Assembly: GCA_964017195.1 (NCBI GenBank)
Contig: OZ024890.1
Coordinates: 19,477,701 to 19,541,700, forward strand
Direction: 5' to 3'
DNA from: Siderastrea radians
Lineage: Eukaryota > Cnidaria > Anthozoa > Scleractinia > Rhizangiidae
Length of the DNA stretch: 64,000 nucleotides
The notes beneath the pieces were generated by a model. That model worked only from the letters and a program-made list of their open reading frames with translations, was not told where the DNA came from and ran no database searches. Both the position numbers and the translations under genes were made by a program. Positions 49,701 to 60,328 of this stretch are shown piece by piece; position 1 is the first letter of the stretch; each line of letters begins with the position of its first letter.

Positions 49701-52700
49701 AGCATTAACCAAAGCACCAGCTTTGATCAAGGCCACAACATCTTCCAAGTCCCCTCTTATAGCGGCAACATGTAGCGCTGTCTCTCCTCGTTCATTTCTC
49801 TTCCTGACCCGAGCCTCAATATGATTGTCCTTGATGGTGTCTTTCCTTTTTGTTTTAGAGCCAATAATGGGTAAATCATCATTACTGCTAGTTCCTGAAT
49901 CTTGCTTTGCCTCTTTTGCCGTCACTTCAAGAAGATATTGCAATTGTTGGCGCTCTGTGAGCGGATAATTGACCTTGGGCCCTGCTTCTACTGGTCTTGA
50001 GGCTGGGTTTTGTACATTTGAGGTCTTTGGAGTGGTGTTTCTCTTTGCTGTTAAGAAAAAAATCAACACATGTATGTCATTAAAGCTGAAATTAGACCAG
50101 ACTTCTAACAGCGGTTGAATAATCAGGTTAACAGAGTGTAGTGAAATGGTGGTCCTGATTATTGGCATAAGGTGACCACTTGACCTGAATACATGTAACA
50201 AAACTTTCAATCAATATTTCTCTTCCACAAAGGTATAGCAGACTGCAAAGCTACTGTTAGAGGATGGGACCCCTGTGCAATGAGAGTATTATGGGATATG
50301 TGTAAGCAGACATGTTTGGAGACAAGTTGAGTAAATGTTGAGTTGCTGTTATCTGCTGTCTGTCCTGTTTTCCATCGTATACATAACAGCTACATACAAC
50401 TGAAATTTAATGCACCAAACGGCTGGTTTCATAAAATAAAATCACTGAATGCATTCTCTTCGTCGAGTCATTTTTAGACTACAACTTTAAATTTAGCTGG
50501 AGCCGAGCTGGCTTGCCTCATGCAAAACTGGGGGAAAACTTACCTTAGCAAACCCAGCCAGTCAGATTAGCCAGGCCAGCCTAACTTGCAGCTCCAAGGT
50601 GCCGTTGGGGGGAAGGAATTTATCATGGCAGGGCATTGTTCAATTTAGTAAGAACAGTTATGTAATCAGTCCAAAACTCAACAGTAGTCAATAGTATGTA
50701 CAAAACTAAGGCCAAGACAATCCACTGCTAAAAGTATGATAACTCCTCATGGCTCACTCAGTCAATGATTTCACAATGAAGTGGAAAAAATTTCAGTTGT
50801 ATTAAAATGTTTCGTCTCAATAAGTGTAATGTCTCTTGGGTAGGGTAATTGGTGTTGTTTATTAAGTAGTTAATGGTTTGCCTAACACTGTTTCCACATA
50901 GATCTCCACCCAGAAAAGAAAATCTGTTGTTAAGTTTGTTTCCATGTACATATTGTTTTGCTTGTAATTGGTTAGACATTTATGCATGGGTAGTAACAAC
51001 TCATCAACTTGAACTCAAAGCTCAATGGGATGCAAGCAGGCTCACTTTTTGTAGACCCATAAATTGTGGCTCTACCTGGGAGGGGGGGGGACGAATGTGA
51101 ATTTTTGGGTGGAGGTGACAAGAGTGCTGCTGGGACTCTAAAACTCTTACCCTACGTCACTGCTCTTACCCTATGTCACTTGTTGAGGGTCAATTCCTGT
51201 ACTAGACTCAGTTCTTCATAGCACTGATCAGTTTCCCAGTAAATAATAGCAATATAGTAATAATAATAATAACAATAATAATAATAATAATAAATAAATA
51301 AACACTTTTTTTCAGCAGGGTGCATAATTACAGTCAAACTGTAGTCTCCCTTATGGCCCTACGAAATGTCCAGGTCGAATTGGAATTTGGAAATGTTGGT
51401 TTTTATGGACGGAGGAAAACCGGAGTACCCGGAGAAAAACCCTCGGAGCAAGGACGAGAACCAACAACAAACTCAACCCACATATGACACCGGGACCGGG
51501 AATCGAACCCGGGCCACACTGGTGGAAGGCGAGTGCTCTCACCACTGCGCCATCCCTGCTCCCCACAATAATAATAATAACTCCCATAATAATAATAACT
51601 TAATTGAACACTCCCAAGAGGGGCTTTTCAGGGACAATGAAAGAAATAATCTAAACGAACTTAACAGCTTTAAGAATCCAACTAGCGGGGAGGCAGACCA
51701 GTTGGCTATTTACAAGCATGGCAGAGAAGTTGAACTCAGGGCTACCGAGAACAACTCCAGCTAGTGCTTAGAGTGGGATTTGAATCCGGGTCCTCCGGAC
51801 TTCAAGTCTGGCACCCTAGCCACTCGGCCGTGCTGTCTCCCTGATACCTTATTCTAGATTTAAAAAACTCTCTGATTTCTACACCCTATCCCAGGCTTAA
51901 CTGCGTATTTGAAAGCCACACCCTAAAAAAATTGACACACGACTTAAAAAAGTGAGCTTGCTTGCAGGCTAATGTTGTGTCCACATTGCTACATTCACAT
52001 TGTTATATTCAATACCATGATAAAGTTACATGTACCTTTGTTTATCTGAAGGCTTTGTCCATTTTGGAGAAACAGCTTTCGCTTTGATACAAGCTTTCCT
52101 GGTTTCGTTTTTAAGGGAGGATCCTAAATACAAGAGAAATGTACGTGCACAGAATCCATTATTATGAATTTAATGAACTAAGAGCCCAATTGCGTGGCAA
52201 TTTTGAGCCTGGGTCAAAGTCTCGGCCTGGTTGGGGGGCTGAGATTTCACTGCAACTACATGATGTATTGCAGTCGCAAACTGTCACAGTTCACATTTCA
52301 GCCTGGTTAAATTTGGTGCAAAAATGGATTTGCAAACACTAAACAACTAAAAACGTGACAATAAGTGCTGACAAAAAAAATCCTTGAGCCATGAGGCTCA
52401 CCAATTTTTTTGAAGTTTGGTAGAAGGTACTGTCAGGAGGTGTATGTACATCCACTGTCTGAATTTCAAAACTTGTTATGTCTCAGTGCCAGCCAGAAAA
52501 CATGTTTCTCTCAGAATTTTGTCAGCTATCTTTTTACAAGTTACTTCTTTCAGTAGCTGTTGCAATTTCACAGCAATAGCCTTATTGCTCCTCATCATTT
52601 CATGTTCCTGTTTCAATTCAGTGTTGCTTGTTGGAATGTACCCTAGCAGGACCTCTGGTAGAGCATGAGAAAATTTTGTTACAGTGAAATACTCTGTTAA

Positions 52701-53977
52701 CCAATGTTGACAGATTTTTTAATTAAAAAATTATCTCAATGCGACTGGCCTGTTCCTAATAATGAATTAAATTGCAACGACAGAATCAATAATTAAATTA
52801 AGTGATTCAATATAAAACAAATAAATGTCACATGTTAGTCACTTCAAAAACTCATTAATAATTCATTAAGAAAATACAAAGGAAATTAATGTTTAATGAG
52901 TGTCTTTATATCTGATAAAGACATGGCTAAATTTTATGTCCAATTTTCATGGCCAAAATAACCCAAAATCTAAATATCAGTGCAAGAATGAAAAGATCTA
53001 CATCAGAGGTTTTTGAAGCCGTTCAATAAACTCGCAGTTCATGCTTTATCAAGTCTAAAACACGACGCAAACTTGATAAAGCACTCATGCTCGTTTATTA
53101 AACGTTACATAATGCAACAAGACCAGTAAGAAGTGTGACACAAATGAAAGTTTTCTGCAAAATTTTTAACAGCTGGTTGAATTCAATTCAACACAGCAGA
53201 AATTCTACCTTGGATAGACCCTTAGAAAAACAACATCAAACAACCAAAAAAAATCGTGGTGCAAGCTACCAAATGTTCAGAATCAGCGAGGAACATTACA
53301 ATCAAAAGTTCTGGTTTTGTGATTAAAAAGGAAGCTTCATAACAAGTTTTCCACTAAAGTGAAGTTTTTTATTTTGCTGTTTTGAACCAATGAATAAAAC
53401 AAAAGAGGAAAGAACAAGTGAAGTGTAATTTAACCATTACGATGAGACATATCCTAAAACTTTTGAGACTGAAGTTAAAATGAGACCTCAAGCCGGACAA
53501 ACAAAAGGAACATCGAATGGTCCCAGCTGTTGAATTTCGCTTTGTTTTGAAAATTTTCACTTCCGTGGCAACGCGTTCGACATGTATCTGCAAAGCACCT
53601 TACGACAGGATTCGAAAGGGTTTAGGAAATCACGTTTTAAACACGCAAATATAATAATGAACATAACCGCTTAAGCAGACATCAATATTATCATGCTCAG
53701 AATAACCATTAAGCTTGAATAATATATTAACTGATATTAATCAAGCTCATAAGCTTAAGCTTATATGATACGAAATGAACAAACAAATATAAACTACGAC
53801 TGCAACTCAATATAATCTTACTTTATGCGGTGTGTTAGGATCGCACTCCGTTTCGATCGATTCTAAGGGAGTGATCTGTAAAGGCAAGCTAACTGCTTCT
53901 GTCAGAGCTGTACTGCTGTTGGGTGTCTTGGGAGCGCTACCTGTCGCCGTTAACGGCTGAGTTCCTGGTGCGGCCAT
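40764..53977 (-). CDS. Ankyrin-repeat protein with BARD1/TONSL-type ankyrin domain
   Basis: Exons: 53822-53977, 52036-52123, 49688-50047, 48978-49120, 47224-48747, 45765-45824, 43366-43500, 42338-42418, 41690-41765, 40764-40897. They total 2757 nt, 918 codons plus stop, in frame throughout. The N-terminus is short and disordered (MAAPGTQPLTATGSAPKTP). Three ankyrin repeats occupy about residues 163-268: RNERGETALHVAAIRGD, WTPLHEACNYGYLRIV and ITPLHDAVINDHVKVV. One large exon (about residues 250-757) is Ser/Glu/Asn-rich and probably disordered, with a basic run RSGRRKRSSTRSS near its end that could be a nuclear signal. The last ~160 residues are helical and partly charged (SLEQELVRLFGTFACKAAGY, HEFEAIIALGNFWSQQQ) and end in FNEYYEEFLCATD. 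The family is not recognised. The repeats most resemble BARD1, TONSL, ANKRD11/12 and ANKRD31, but no RING, BRCT, TPR or LRR is present. A nuclear role is inferred. Confidence 0.88.
41123..41203. mobile_element. Short TIR element, CTGCGNCGCAGACG
   Basis: GCTTGCGTCGCAGACG and, 40 bp on, CGTCTGCGGCGCAGGC form inverted ends. It lies in the last intron of the ankyrin gene. Confidence 0.55.
43858..44526. mobile_element. TTAA-flanked MITE (second piggyBac-like family), 669 bp
   Basis: TTAAGGACGTTCGCGC at the left is matched by GCGCGAACGTCCTTAA at the right, so the element has TTAA target duplications and ~16-bp inverted ends. It has no coding capacity. It sits in an ankyrin-gene intron. Confidence 0.75.
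45515..45602 (-). mobile_element. tRNA-like sequence (SINE head)
   Basis: On the minus strand, an A-box-like TAGATCAGTGGTAGAGCA and a B-box-like GGGTTTGACTCCCA lie about 40 bp apart. The stems do not form a full cloverleaf. It lies in intron 6 of the ankyrin gene. Confidence 0.5.
46680..46880. mobile_element. MITE, TAGCCTGCGTA ends
   Basis: TAGCCTGCGTATCAAGCGTT at the left is matched by the complement of TAGCCTGCGTAGCAAGCATT at the right; 28-bp inverted ends, ~200 bp total. It lies in intron 5 of the ankyrin gene. Confidence 0.75.
50440..50590. mobile_element. Half copy of the Harbinger-like MITE
   Basis: ATTCTCTTCGTCGAG, AAATTTAGCTGGAGCCGAGC, TGCCTCATGCAAAAC and TTAGCCAGGCCAGCC line up with the right half of 21117-21646. 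It lies in an ankyrin-gene intron. Confidence 0.5.
51250..51564 (-). mobile_element. tRNA-derived SINE, full length
   Basis: Read on the minus strand: head GGGATGGCGCAGTGGTGAGA (A box), GGGTTCGATTCCC (B box), a body with TTCTCGTCCTTGCTCCGAGG, and an ATT-repeat tail at 51250-51305. Same family as 1780-2010. Confidence 0.8.
51567..51840 (-). mobile_element. tRNA-Ser-derived SINE with ATT tail
   Basis: On the minus strand the head reads GGCCGAGTGGCTAGGG, then an anticodon-like stem-loop around CAGACTTGAAGTCCGG (loop TGA, Ser-like), and a B box GGATTCAAATCCC. A unique body and (TTA)n tail follow. It abuts the head of the other SINE. It is not a functional tRNA because the acceptor stem does not close. 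Confidence 0.7.
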
Positions 53978-55012
53978 CAGTAGCTCCGTGAAAAATCAAC
54001 TGCAAGAAACTCTCTTTAATTAGAAACGTTTCGATCATGTACCTTTCAAACTTGATACTTTGAAACACATGCAAATTTTTAAGACGCGAATGAGACTTTT
54101 CGGCGGCAAATTAGCATGCCCTTGCAAAACATCAAACCATCCAAAGTTCGCCGCTGTCCTTTTGATTCCGTGTTCGAAATGATCATCACCTATAGAACGG
54201 AAATATTACCGCGGCCAAGCCGTAGAATTATTCAGTGTTATCTGTAATTCAACTATTTTAGTTCGAATGCCTCACATGGAAAGGCTACGGCTTAATATTT
54301 AGTTATAATTTGTTCATGAATATGCTCAAAAGCGAGCCGGTAAACAAGATGAATTGAAATTGAAACTGATCACGTATCGAACACTTGTTATTGACGAGAT
54401 AGGTTCAGACACGAATGACGTTCGAAAAGCCAAATAATTCGTTGTAATGGGGTTAAAACATTGTCATTACCTGATTGCCTGTGCATCCAGTTGTTCTCCC
54501 TCGAGCTTTCTCCGTCTCAGCTGGGTTTGTACGAAAAGTTGATGATTGATCAAAGAGCGCACTCTTCTTCTTTGTTCGCTTTCAAGGTTATGATTCCCGC
54601 CAAAACGCATTCATCAGGGAATTTTTCTTGAAGATACTGCTGACCAATGCGCCTTACAGCACCGAGAAACATTTTCCAGCTACCCATTTCAAGAAAGAAA
54701 CGGCCATTCTGTGAAAAGCGAGTTGTCCAGTTCCAAACTTGCGTAAGCGAAAAATTCCCTCTGTCCAACCGAGGTTATTTCGCCTGGACTTGCATTCAGG
54801 CGTTGAACTCAGGTGCACCGCAGAAGACTGCGCCCTTCATCCAGGAAAGGTTGGGTCAACAAATTTCAAGAAAAGCTGATCAGGGGCGATTACGGTAAAA
54901 GTTCCCATTTTACTGGAAAATGGGAAACTGCGCCTTTTCGATTTTAGCAATGAAATGGGATTCAGTTGAGGCACTGCGACTGGGAAAAAGTTCTGCAACT
55001 GGTAATCTGGTT
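53978..55012. other. Upstream region of the ankyrin gene, no gene seen
   Basis: No supported coding exon. It contains a short inverted repeat (AGTTCCCATTTT / AAAATGGGAAACT, about 54900-54930). The interval presumably holds the ankyrin-gene promoter. Confidence 0.5.
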
Positions 55013-55265
55013 AGGGAGCGGTCATTAATTATTGGGGGGGGGGGGGGAGAGCCGGTAAAATTTCACAAAGGAGGGCCCAAAAATATTAACCCTCCCTCAA
55101 ATTAAGGTCAAAAAATCTTGGCCCTCCACACAACATCAGCCCAAACAATTGTGACCCTCCCCTCAAATGGGATTGGTCGCTATTCGATTTGTTCTAACAT
55201 GGAAGTCAATTTGAACACTTGAAGAATTTGAAAAATTCATGGTGAGATACCAATAAGCTAATCAG

Positions 55266-56160
55266 CAGGGACATAGCGTGCGATTTTTAAGCTGTAAGCA
55301 CGAAGAGAGTATTTCGAGAGCCGGAGGCGCCCCTCTCTAGGGGAGTCTGGGGGCATGCTCCCCCAGAAAATTTTGAAATTTGGGGTTTAGGAAATGCCAT
55401 TTTCTGCGTTTTTTCGGGGGACATTTTCAATAAATAAATACGTAGTAAAACGCAATAGTAGTTGTTTATTTTATTTATGTGTCAGCCAACTGGATAAGTG
55501 TTTTCGGTAAGGCTACAGTATGACAAACAAAGGAAAAAATTGGTGACGCCATTGTTGACAGTTCACAAGCAAAGTCTACCATTCAGACAGGTAACCTCTG
55601 TTACTACACCGTCAATGTCAACGTCCTTGATCTTATGGATGTGTAGAATTAAGAGAGCTCAATCTCTTGTCACTCATGATACTTCAAAGAGAAGTTTTCA
55701 GCCTCATCATCAGCACAAAAGCTGCGTTCAGCAGTGCATGTTGAGACAGGATACATGTACGTTAACAGTGTTACAAGCAGAACATATATTACGGGATAAA
55801 ACTGGGGGTTTGCGTGGTCAAGAGTCTCAACCAAAGTCTTTGGCCTTACATGCTGATCATTTTCGTTCCATTTTTGTGCCTCCATCTTGTGACTTCGGCT
55901 TTGAACCCGTCCCCAGTGATCTCCGTATCACTTCGTAATAGCTGTAGACGTGATCCGTTTATTGACATACATTATTATTCACAGTGTTTCTTTCCATTCC
56001 TAATGGAATAATGAAAAATTTTACATAAAGTTGCATCACTATGATACGAAATAATATAACAATTTAATGATAAAATGCCTTCAGGCAATAGAAATATACA
56101 TTTTCTCGCATTTCAGCTGTACGCCCGTGCGTACGTGCGTAAATGGACGCTACGCCCCTG
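55266..56160 (-). mobile_element. Nested hAT remnant with transposase C-terminus
   Basis: Ends CAGGGACATAGCGTGCG and the complement of CAGGGGCGTAGCGTCC are hAT-like. The minus strand at about 55600-55880 reads ANPQFYPVIYVLL, then PVSTCTAERSF, then, after frameshifts, RLKTSL, MSDKRLSSL and IHKIKDVDIDGVV: the dimerisation domain of hAT transposases, broken by frameshifts and stops. The 8-bp target duplication is not clean. Confidence 0.7.
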
Positions 56161-57479
56161 AATTCAGAGAAGTATTAAAGATAACGGCAAATTACCTGTG
56201 GCAAAGTGTGCCTGGACACAAGTGCACAGCCACGTAAACTTGGTTCCGAATTAGTATAAACTCTTTAAAAACATGAAGTCAGGAGTGTATTTAAAAACGC
56301 TGCCAAGAAAACATTCAAATGGTTGAAATTTTGACAGTTGCAGCGGCATTTCTTTTACCATCTGGTGACTGGTGATTAAATAGAAATTTCCCGCTCCGTC
56401 ATGAAAAATCCAAAGCGCCGCGGCTTGCTCTCCCCTTCCATGTCCTGCAAATTCGACCCGATCTTGTTGTATGTAAAAGTGTGGTAATGCTCTCCTCCTC
56501 CTCCTCCACAACTGCTTCGCCTTCGTCTTCAATTTTATCATACACTTCGTCAAAATCCCATCTATCGTCAATATCACTTCCAATTTCCTACACCACAACA
56601 TCGTCATCATCACCATCATCATCATCGTCGCTATCACTGTCTTTGGAACTTGAAGGCTATCGGGAACCAGCGACCTACCGATGTCTGCTGTTATGATATC
56701 CTCTTTTTCTCGTTTTAACGTCCCCCTTTGATTGCTTCAACTTCCGCTTAGCAATGTTACATGTCCAGTACAGCAACGTTCAGGTTTTAAATTTTCGTTC
56801 CCTGTATATGACTTCGTCATCTTCGTAATCTTCAAAGCGTTTCCGCTTCTCTTCTCGGCAGGTTTGCACGCTTCCTACTCTCCGCTCTCCGAGCAAATAA
56901 AATCTATAATTTAAGATCCTTTCGCCTGATGGATTTCCCCTTCGGGAAAATTATGTACCCAAGCCACATGACTCGGGAACTATCAAGCAGAACTTGCTGT
57001 GTATAGAAACTATTGAAACATCCCTTAAAAAGCTTGAAAAAGATCTCAAGGAACACGTCAAAACAACCATACACTCTTCTGGCCAGATTTTGACTGGGCG
57101 CAAAACTGCTCATGACTTTGACGAATTGTTTGAATTGCAATGCTATGAAAAGGGAATTAGACAGTGTACGCTCTGGACTAGTCGAGCTGCAGCAAACTTG
57201 CTAATCAGCGTTTAAACACACATTTTCTGCGACGGAAAGGAAGTCGTGATCAAGTAAACAGAATAGCGACAAGAGGAAGAAACTGAAAAAGGTGAGGCGT
57301 TTACTAGAATGGATGAGATTTAAGAAAGATTGCGGCAGAGCTGCCAGAAGGAAAGACGTGTTCAAAGGTTTTACGCACAGAGATTGTCATCCAACTAGGA
57401 AAGAGACAAAAGAAATAGGCCGCCGCGTTGATAGCTTCAGGATGTAGTCTTTTAGATGACACTGCAAAATCCGAACTTC

Positions 57480-57720
57480 GTAGGTTTTTAAGTTTTGCTG
57501 GAACTGAAAGTGGTGACGACGCAAATTATGACGATGAAAGTGATGGCGAGGCAAGTGATACTGCTGCAGATGATGGCAATGAAAGTGACGGCGACGAAGC
57601 TGATGATGGGGCAAGTGATGGTGTTGAAAGTGATGGCGACGAAGGTGATGACGATGCAGGTGTCAGATTGCGTTGAAAGTGATGGCGATGAAGGTCATGG
57701 TGACGAAATTCATGGTGTCT
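57480..57720 (+). repeat. Acidic-coding minisatellite (GATGGCGA-type)
   Basis: Degenerate repeats of GAAAGTGATGGCGACGAA encode ESDGDE-like units. It lies inside the 3.3-kb TIR element. Confidence 0.6.
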
Positions 57721-58339
57721 AAAGTGATAAACCGTCATTTATATTTTTCATTGTTACTGTTAGTCTGTCAAATCTTGAAAGTATATTATTTATGAGACCA
57801 TGGTGGCTATTTGATTTATTTATTACCGTATAACATAACGAGATGTATGTTTTCCAGCTTTTTACAAGCATTGTATAAACAAGGAAATGCAACATCCCTC
57901 AATTTTGCTATCTGTTGTTTCATTACATTAATGACCAATCAAAACGATCTAAGTGATTCTTATTGAGTCCAAGCTTCGGCAAACTAGACGTCGATAATGG
58001 ACTATTTCAGCTATATTATGAAGCATGCGCACACTCCTGTGAAGTGTCCACAACTGCCAACATTCAAAGCGTGCTGAGTGCTGGTAGTGGTCGGACATTT
58101 CTTAGGCGGAGCACGCTTCATAACATAGCTAGAATGGTCGGTTGAAGTCGACCTATGTTAAGAAATGTATATATTTATGTAAAAAAATACACTGTTAAAA
58201 GAGGCGCCCAAACATTTGTCACCCTCCCTTAGCGTAAGCCAAAAAACATATGACCCTCCCCAAATGGGAGCCCAAAAACTCTGGCCCTCCCCCTAAATTT
58301 ACCGGCCCTCCCCCCCCCAATAATTAATGATCGCTCCCT

Positions 58340-59470
58340 CACCTGAGTTGCAGTTGCTGAGCAGGTCCTGGGATTTTGGTAAATTAGTGTTGGGAAATGG
58401 TATTTTAAAAAACTGAACCGTGTATAGAGAATAGAAATGGGATTTACTCCCCGCTCTCCTTTACAGCCCTTCCTCAGTAGCCGCTCGTTCCTGTCACCCA
58501 GTTTAATCATTTTCATGCGCTCCTGGCTTCCGATGATTGGATCATAGTAACAAACTGAACTGATCAGAAGGATGGGAGACTGCCATTCCTTAAGAGCGAG
58601 GCCGTCAAGAATAAACTATTCCTCTTTCCTTTTTTCTCTTCCTCTTCCCGTTCATCCGTTCAGCTATAGTGGTTCAGTGTTCTGGGATAGCCTTTCGATC
58701 GATTGAACTGCGGAGAGCTAGAACTCTAAAACGGGCTGTAGCGGTTTTAGTTTCACAACCCTACCTCCTTAACAACTAAGACATTGAACTCATGTAAAGC
58801 AGTTTTATCAGTTAAACCTGGGCTCCTTCCTCGGGAAAATAATACTTCCGGAAATCTACACATTAATCTAATTTACCTGTGGTAAATAAGATTTATGTGT
58901 ACATTTAGATGTATTAGTTTCTTGTTCACTGGGTTAACGCATTTCCGCTTGTGAAGCACCGCACTTGAAACAGTACCCGTGGGGGTCCGGGTGGGGTGGA
59001 AGGTGGGCCGAGGACATGATTCCGTTTTGTTAGGAAACGGAATAGTATCGCGTTCATGCAGTATGGGAGATGAGCGAATCCTGGCGAATCTAATTTTGGT
59101 TTCTTGGGAAAAGGAGCATTGCACTGTTTTGAAAACTGTTATGCCGTGTATTCCGTTCGGTTTTAGTTTTCTGTCCACTGGCGGTTGCGTTTCGCATGCA
59201 AAGCGCAAAAGTTAAAAAAATAGTCTGCAAGCAGAAATAATGGTAACCCGTGTGAACAGGCTGACTTTCAATTCGGCAGCGTTCTCGTATTATTCTTTTA
59301 CATGCGGTCGGCTCGTTTCGCGTTTGCCGCGGGAATGGTTCACCAAGCGAAACGAAAATAGAGCCTGATCGCACGTTAACTAGCATGCAGAGTGGAATCT
59401 TTTGCCGAAAACAGAAGGTTGCGTCATACACTGAGAATTTGTTCAACCTCGATTCTCTTCGGTAACATAT
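58340..59470. other. Intergenic, no gene seen
   Basis: ORFs of up to 129 codons here show no family resemblance, codon pattern or splice context. A repeat-like GAGCCTGATCGCACGTTAAC lies near 59360. Confidence 0.5.
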
Positions 59471-59930
59471 GGAAAACACTCACTTCGTTACCTAGGGCCC
59501 AAACTTTGGAATGATCTCACTCCTAGACTAAGAAATTTACCCTCTTTGAAGCAATTTAAGAACGTTATACGTGATCGGGACCTCACTGCGCTGGCTGCAA
59601 ATGTCAGTGATTGTCGAGGCTGCAACCTATGCCAAGAATGACTGGCCGCCAACATTACATAACATAATTTTTATTTTTAACATAATTTTTATTTTTATAT
59701 TTTAATATAGCTGAAGAAACAGATTTGACAGTTTTTTTAGTTTAGTTAATTGTTGTAATTAGGCTTTTTAAATATATATAAATATTTTCCATTTTATATA
59801 TTTTAACTACGTTTTTAGTTAGGCAGGTTAGGTGTCCACAATTAGTAGAGGGGACTTTTCCCCTCAGCTACTACAGTTTTGACACGTTAATAAAGTTATT
59901 ATTTATTTTATTTATTTATTTACACTGACA
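59471..59930 (+). pseudogene. LINE 3' end
   Basis: The frame GKHSLRYLGPKLWNDLTP, then LPSLKQFKNVIRD and CRGCNLCQE-stop at 59641, is the C-terminus typical of cnidarian CR1-like LINE ORF2 proteins. A 3' UTR and an (ATTT)n tail follow. Only this 3' end is present. Just 400 bp upstream of the coactosin-like start. Confidence 0.75.
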
Positions 59931-60328
59931 GACTTCAGATGGACAGCAAAAGTGCACTACAGTAACTTTTGAAATGGCTTCTATCACGACACGTTTGAAA
60001 ATGTAAAATAAAAAATAATAATAATAAACGAACACAAATTCAATTTTTTTGCTTTGTTTGGTCATTTCGTATCTATTTTTCCATTTCTTTTTTGATCATT
60101 CCATTTCATTCCCTTCCGATTTTCAATTTCACTTTGATGTGTTGATTGACGAAGGATCAATTTCACTAATTCCGCTCAGCACTTATTAACATTTTATTAT
60201 GTGACGTCATAATAATTAGTAGAACGACAGAGTCGAACGCCATTGTTCGATCACATCATCTTCGATCACATCTTTGGATCGGCGCGCACGTGAAAAGTAC
60301 CGATTAGTAATTTATTTCTCCAATAATC

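Larger units (their letters stand above)
51076..51945. mobile_element. CCCGGGGGG-type MITE, copy C, split by SINEs
   Basis: Left half 51076-51245 (GGGAGGGGGGGG, GCTGGGACTCTAAAA, CCCAGTAAATAATAG) and right half 51841-51945 (TGATACCTTATTCTAG, CTACACCCTATCCCAG) are collinear with copy A. About 595 bp of SINE sequence sits between them. It lies in intron 2 of the ankyrin gene. Confidence 0.65.
55013..58339. mobile_element. 3.3-kb TIR DNA transposon, decayed
   Basis: AGGGAGCGGTCATTAATTAT followed by a G run at the left is matched by the complement (ATAATTAATGATCGCTCCCT) at the right. Subterminal CCCTCC-AAA motifs occur at both ends. The interior has a decayed acidic ORF with TTRSGRICRTWKGR on the minus strand (56402-56690), an acidic Asp/Gly repeat ORF on the plus strand (57428-57676), and a 73-codon helical ORF (56994-57215, SLKKLEKDLKEHV). 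The superfamily is not recognised. A hAT remnant is nested in it. It lies between the divergent ankyrin and coactosin-like genes. Confidence 0.7.

Noticed and set aside
51762..51840. Functional tRNA-Ser gene
   Set aside because: The anticodon arm and B box are tRNA-Ser-like, but the acceptor stem does not pair and a SINE body with an ATT tail follows.
55498..55938. 146-codon plus-strand ORF
   Set aside because: It is antisense to the hAT transposase C-terminus on the minus strand, which explains the open frame.
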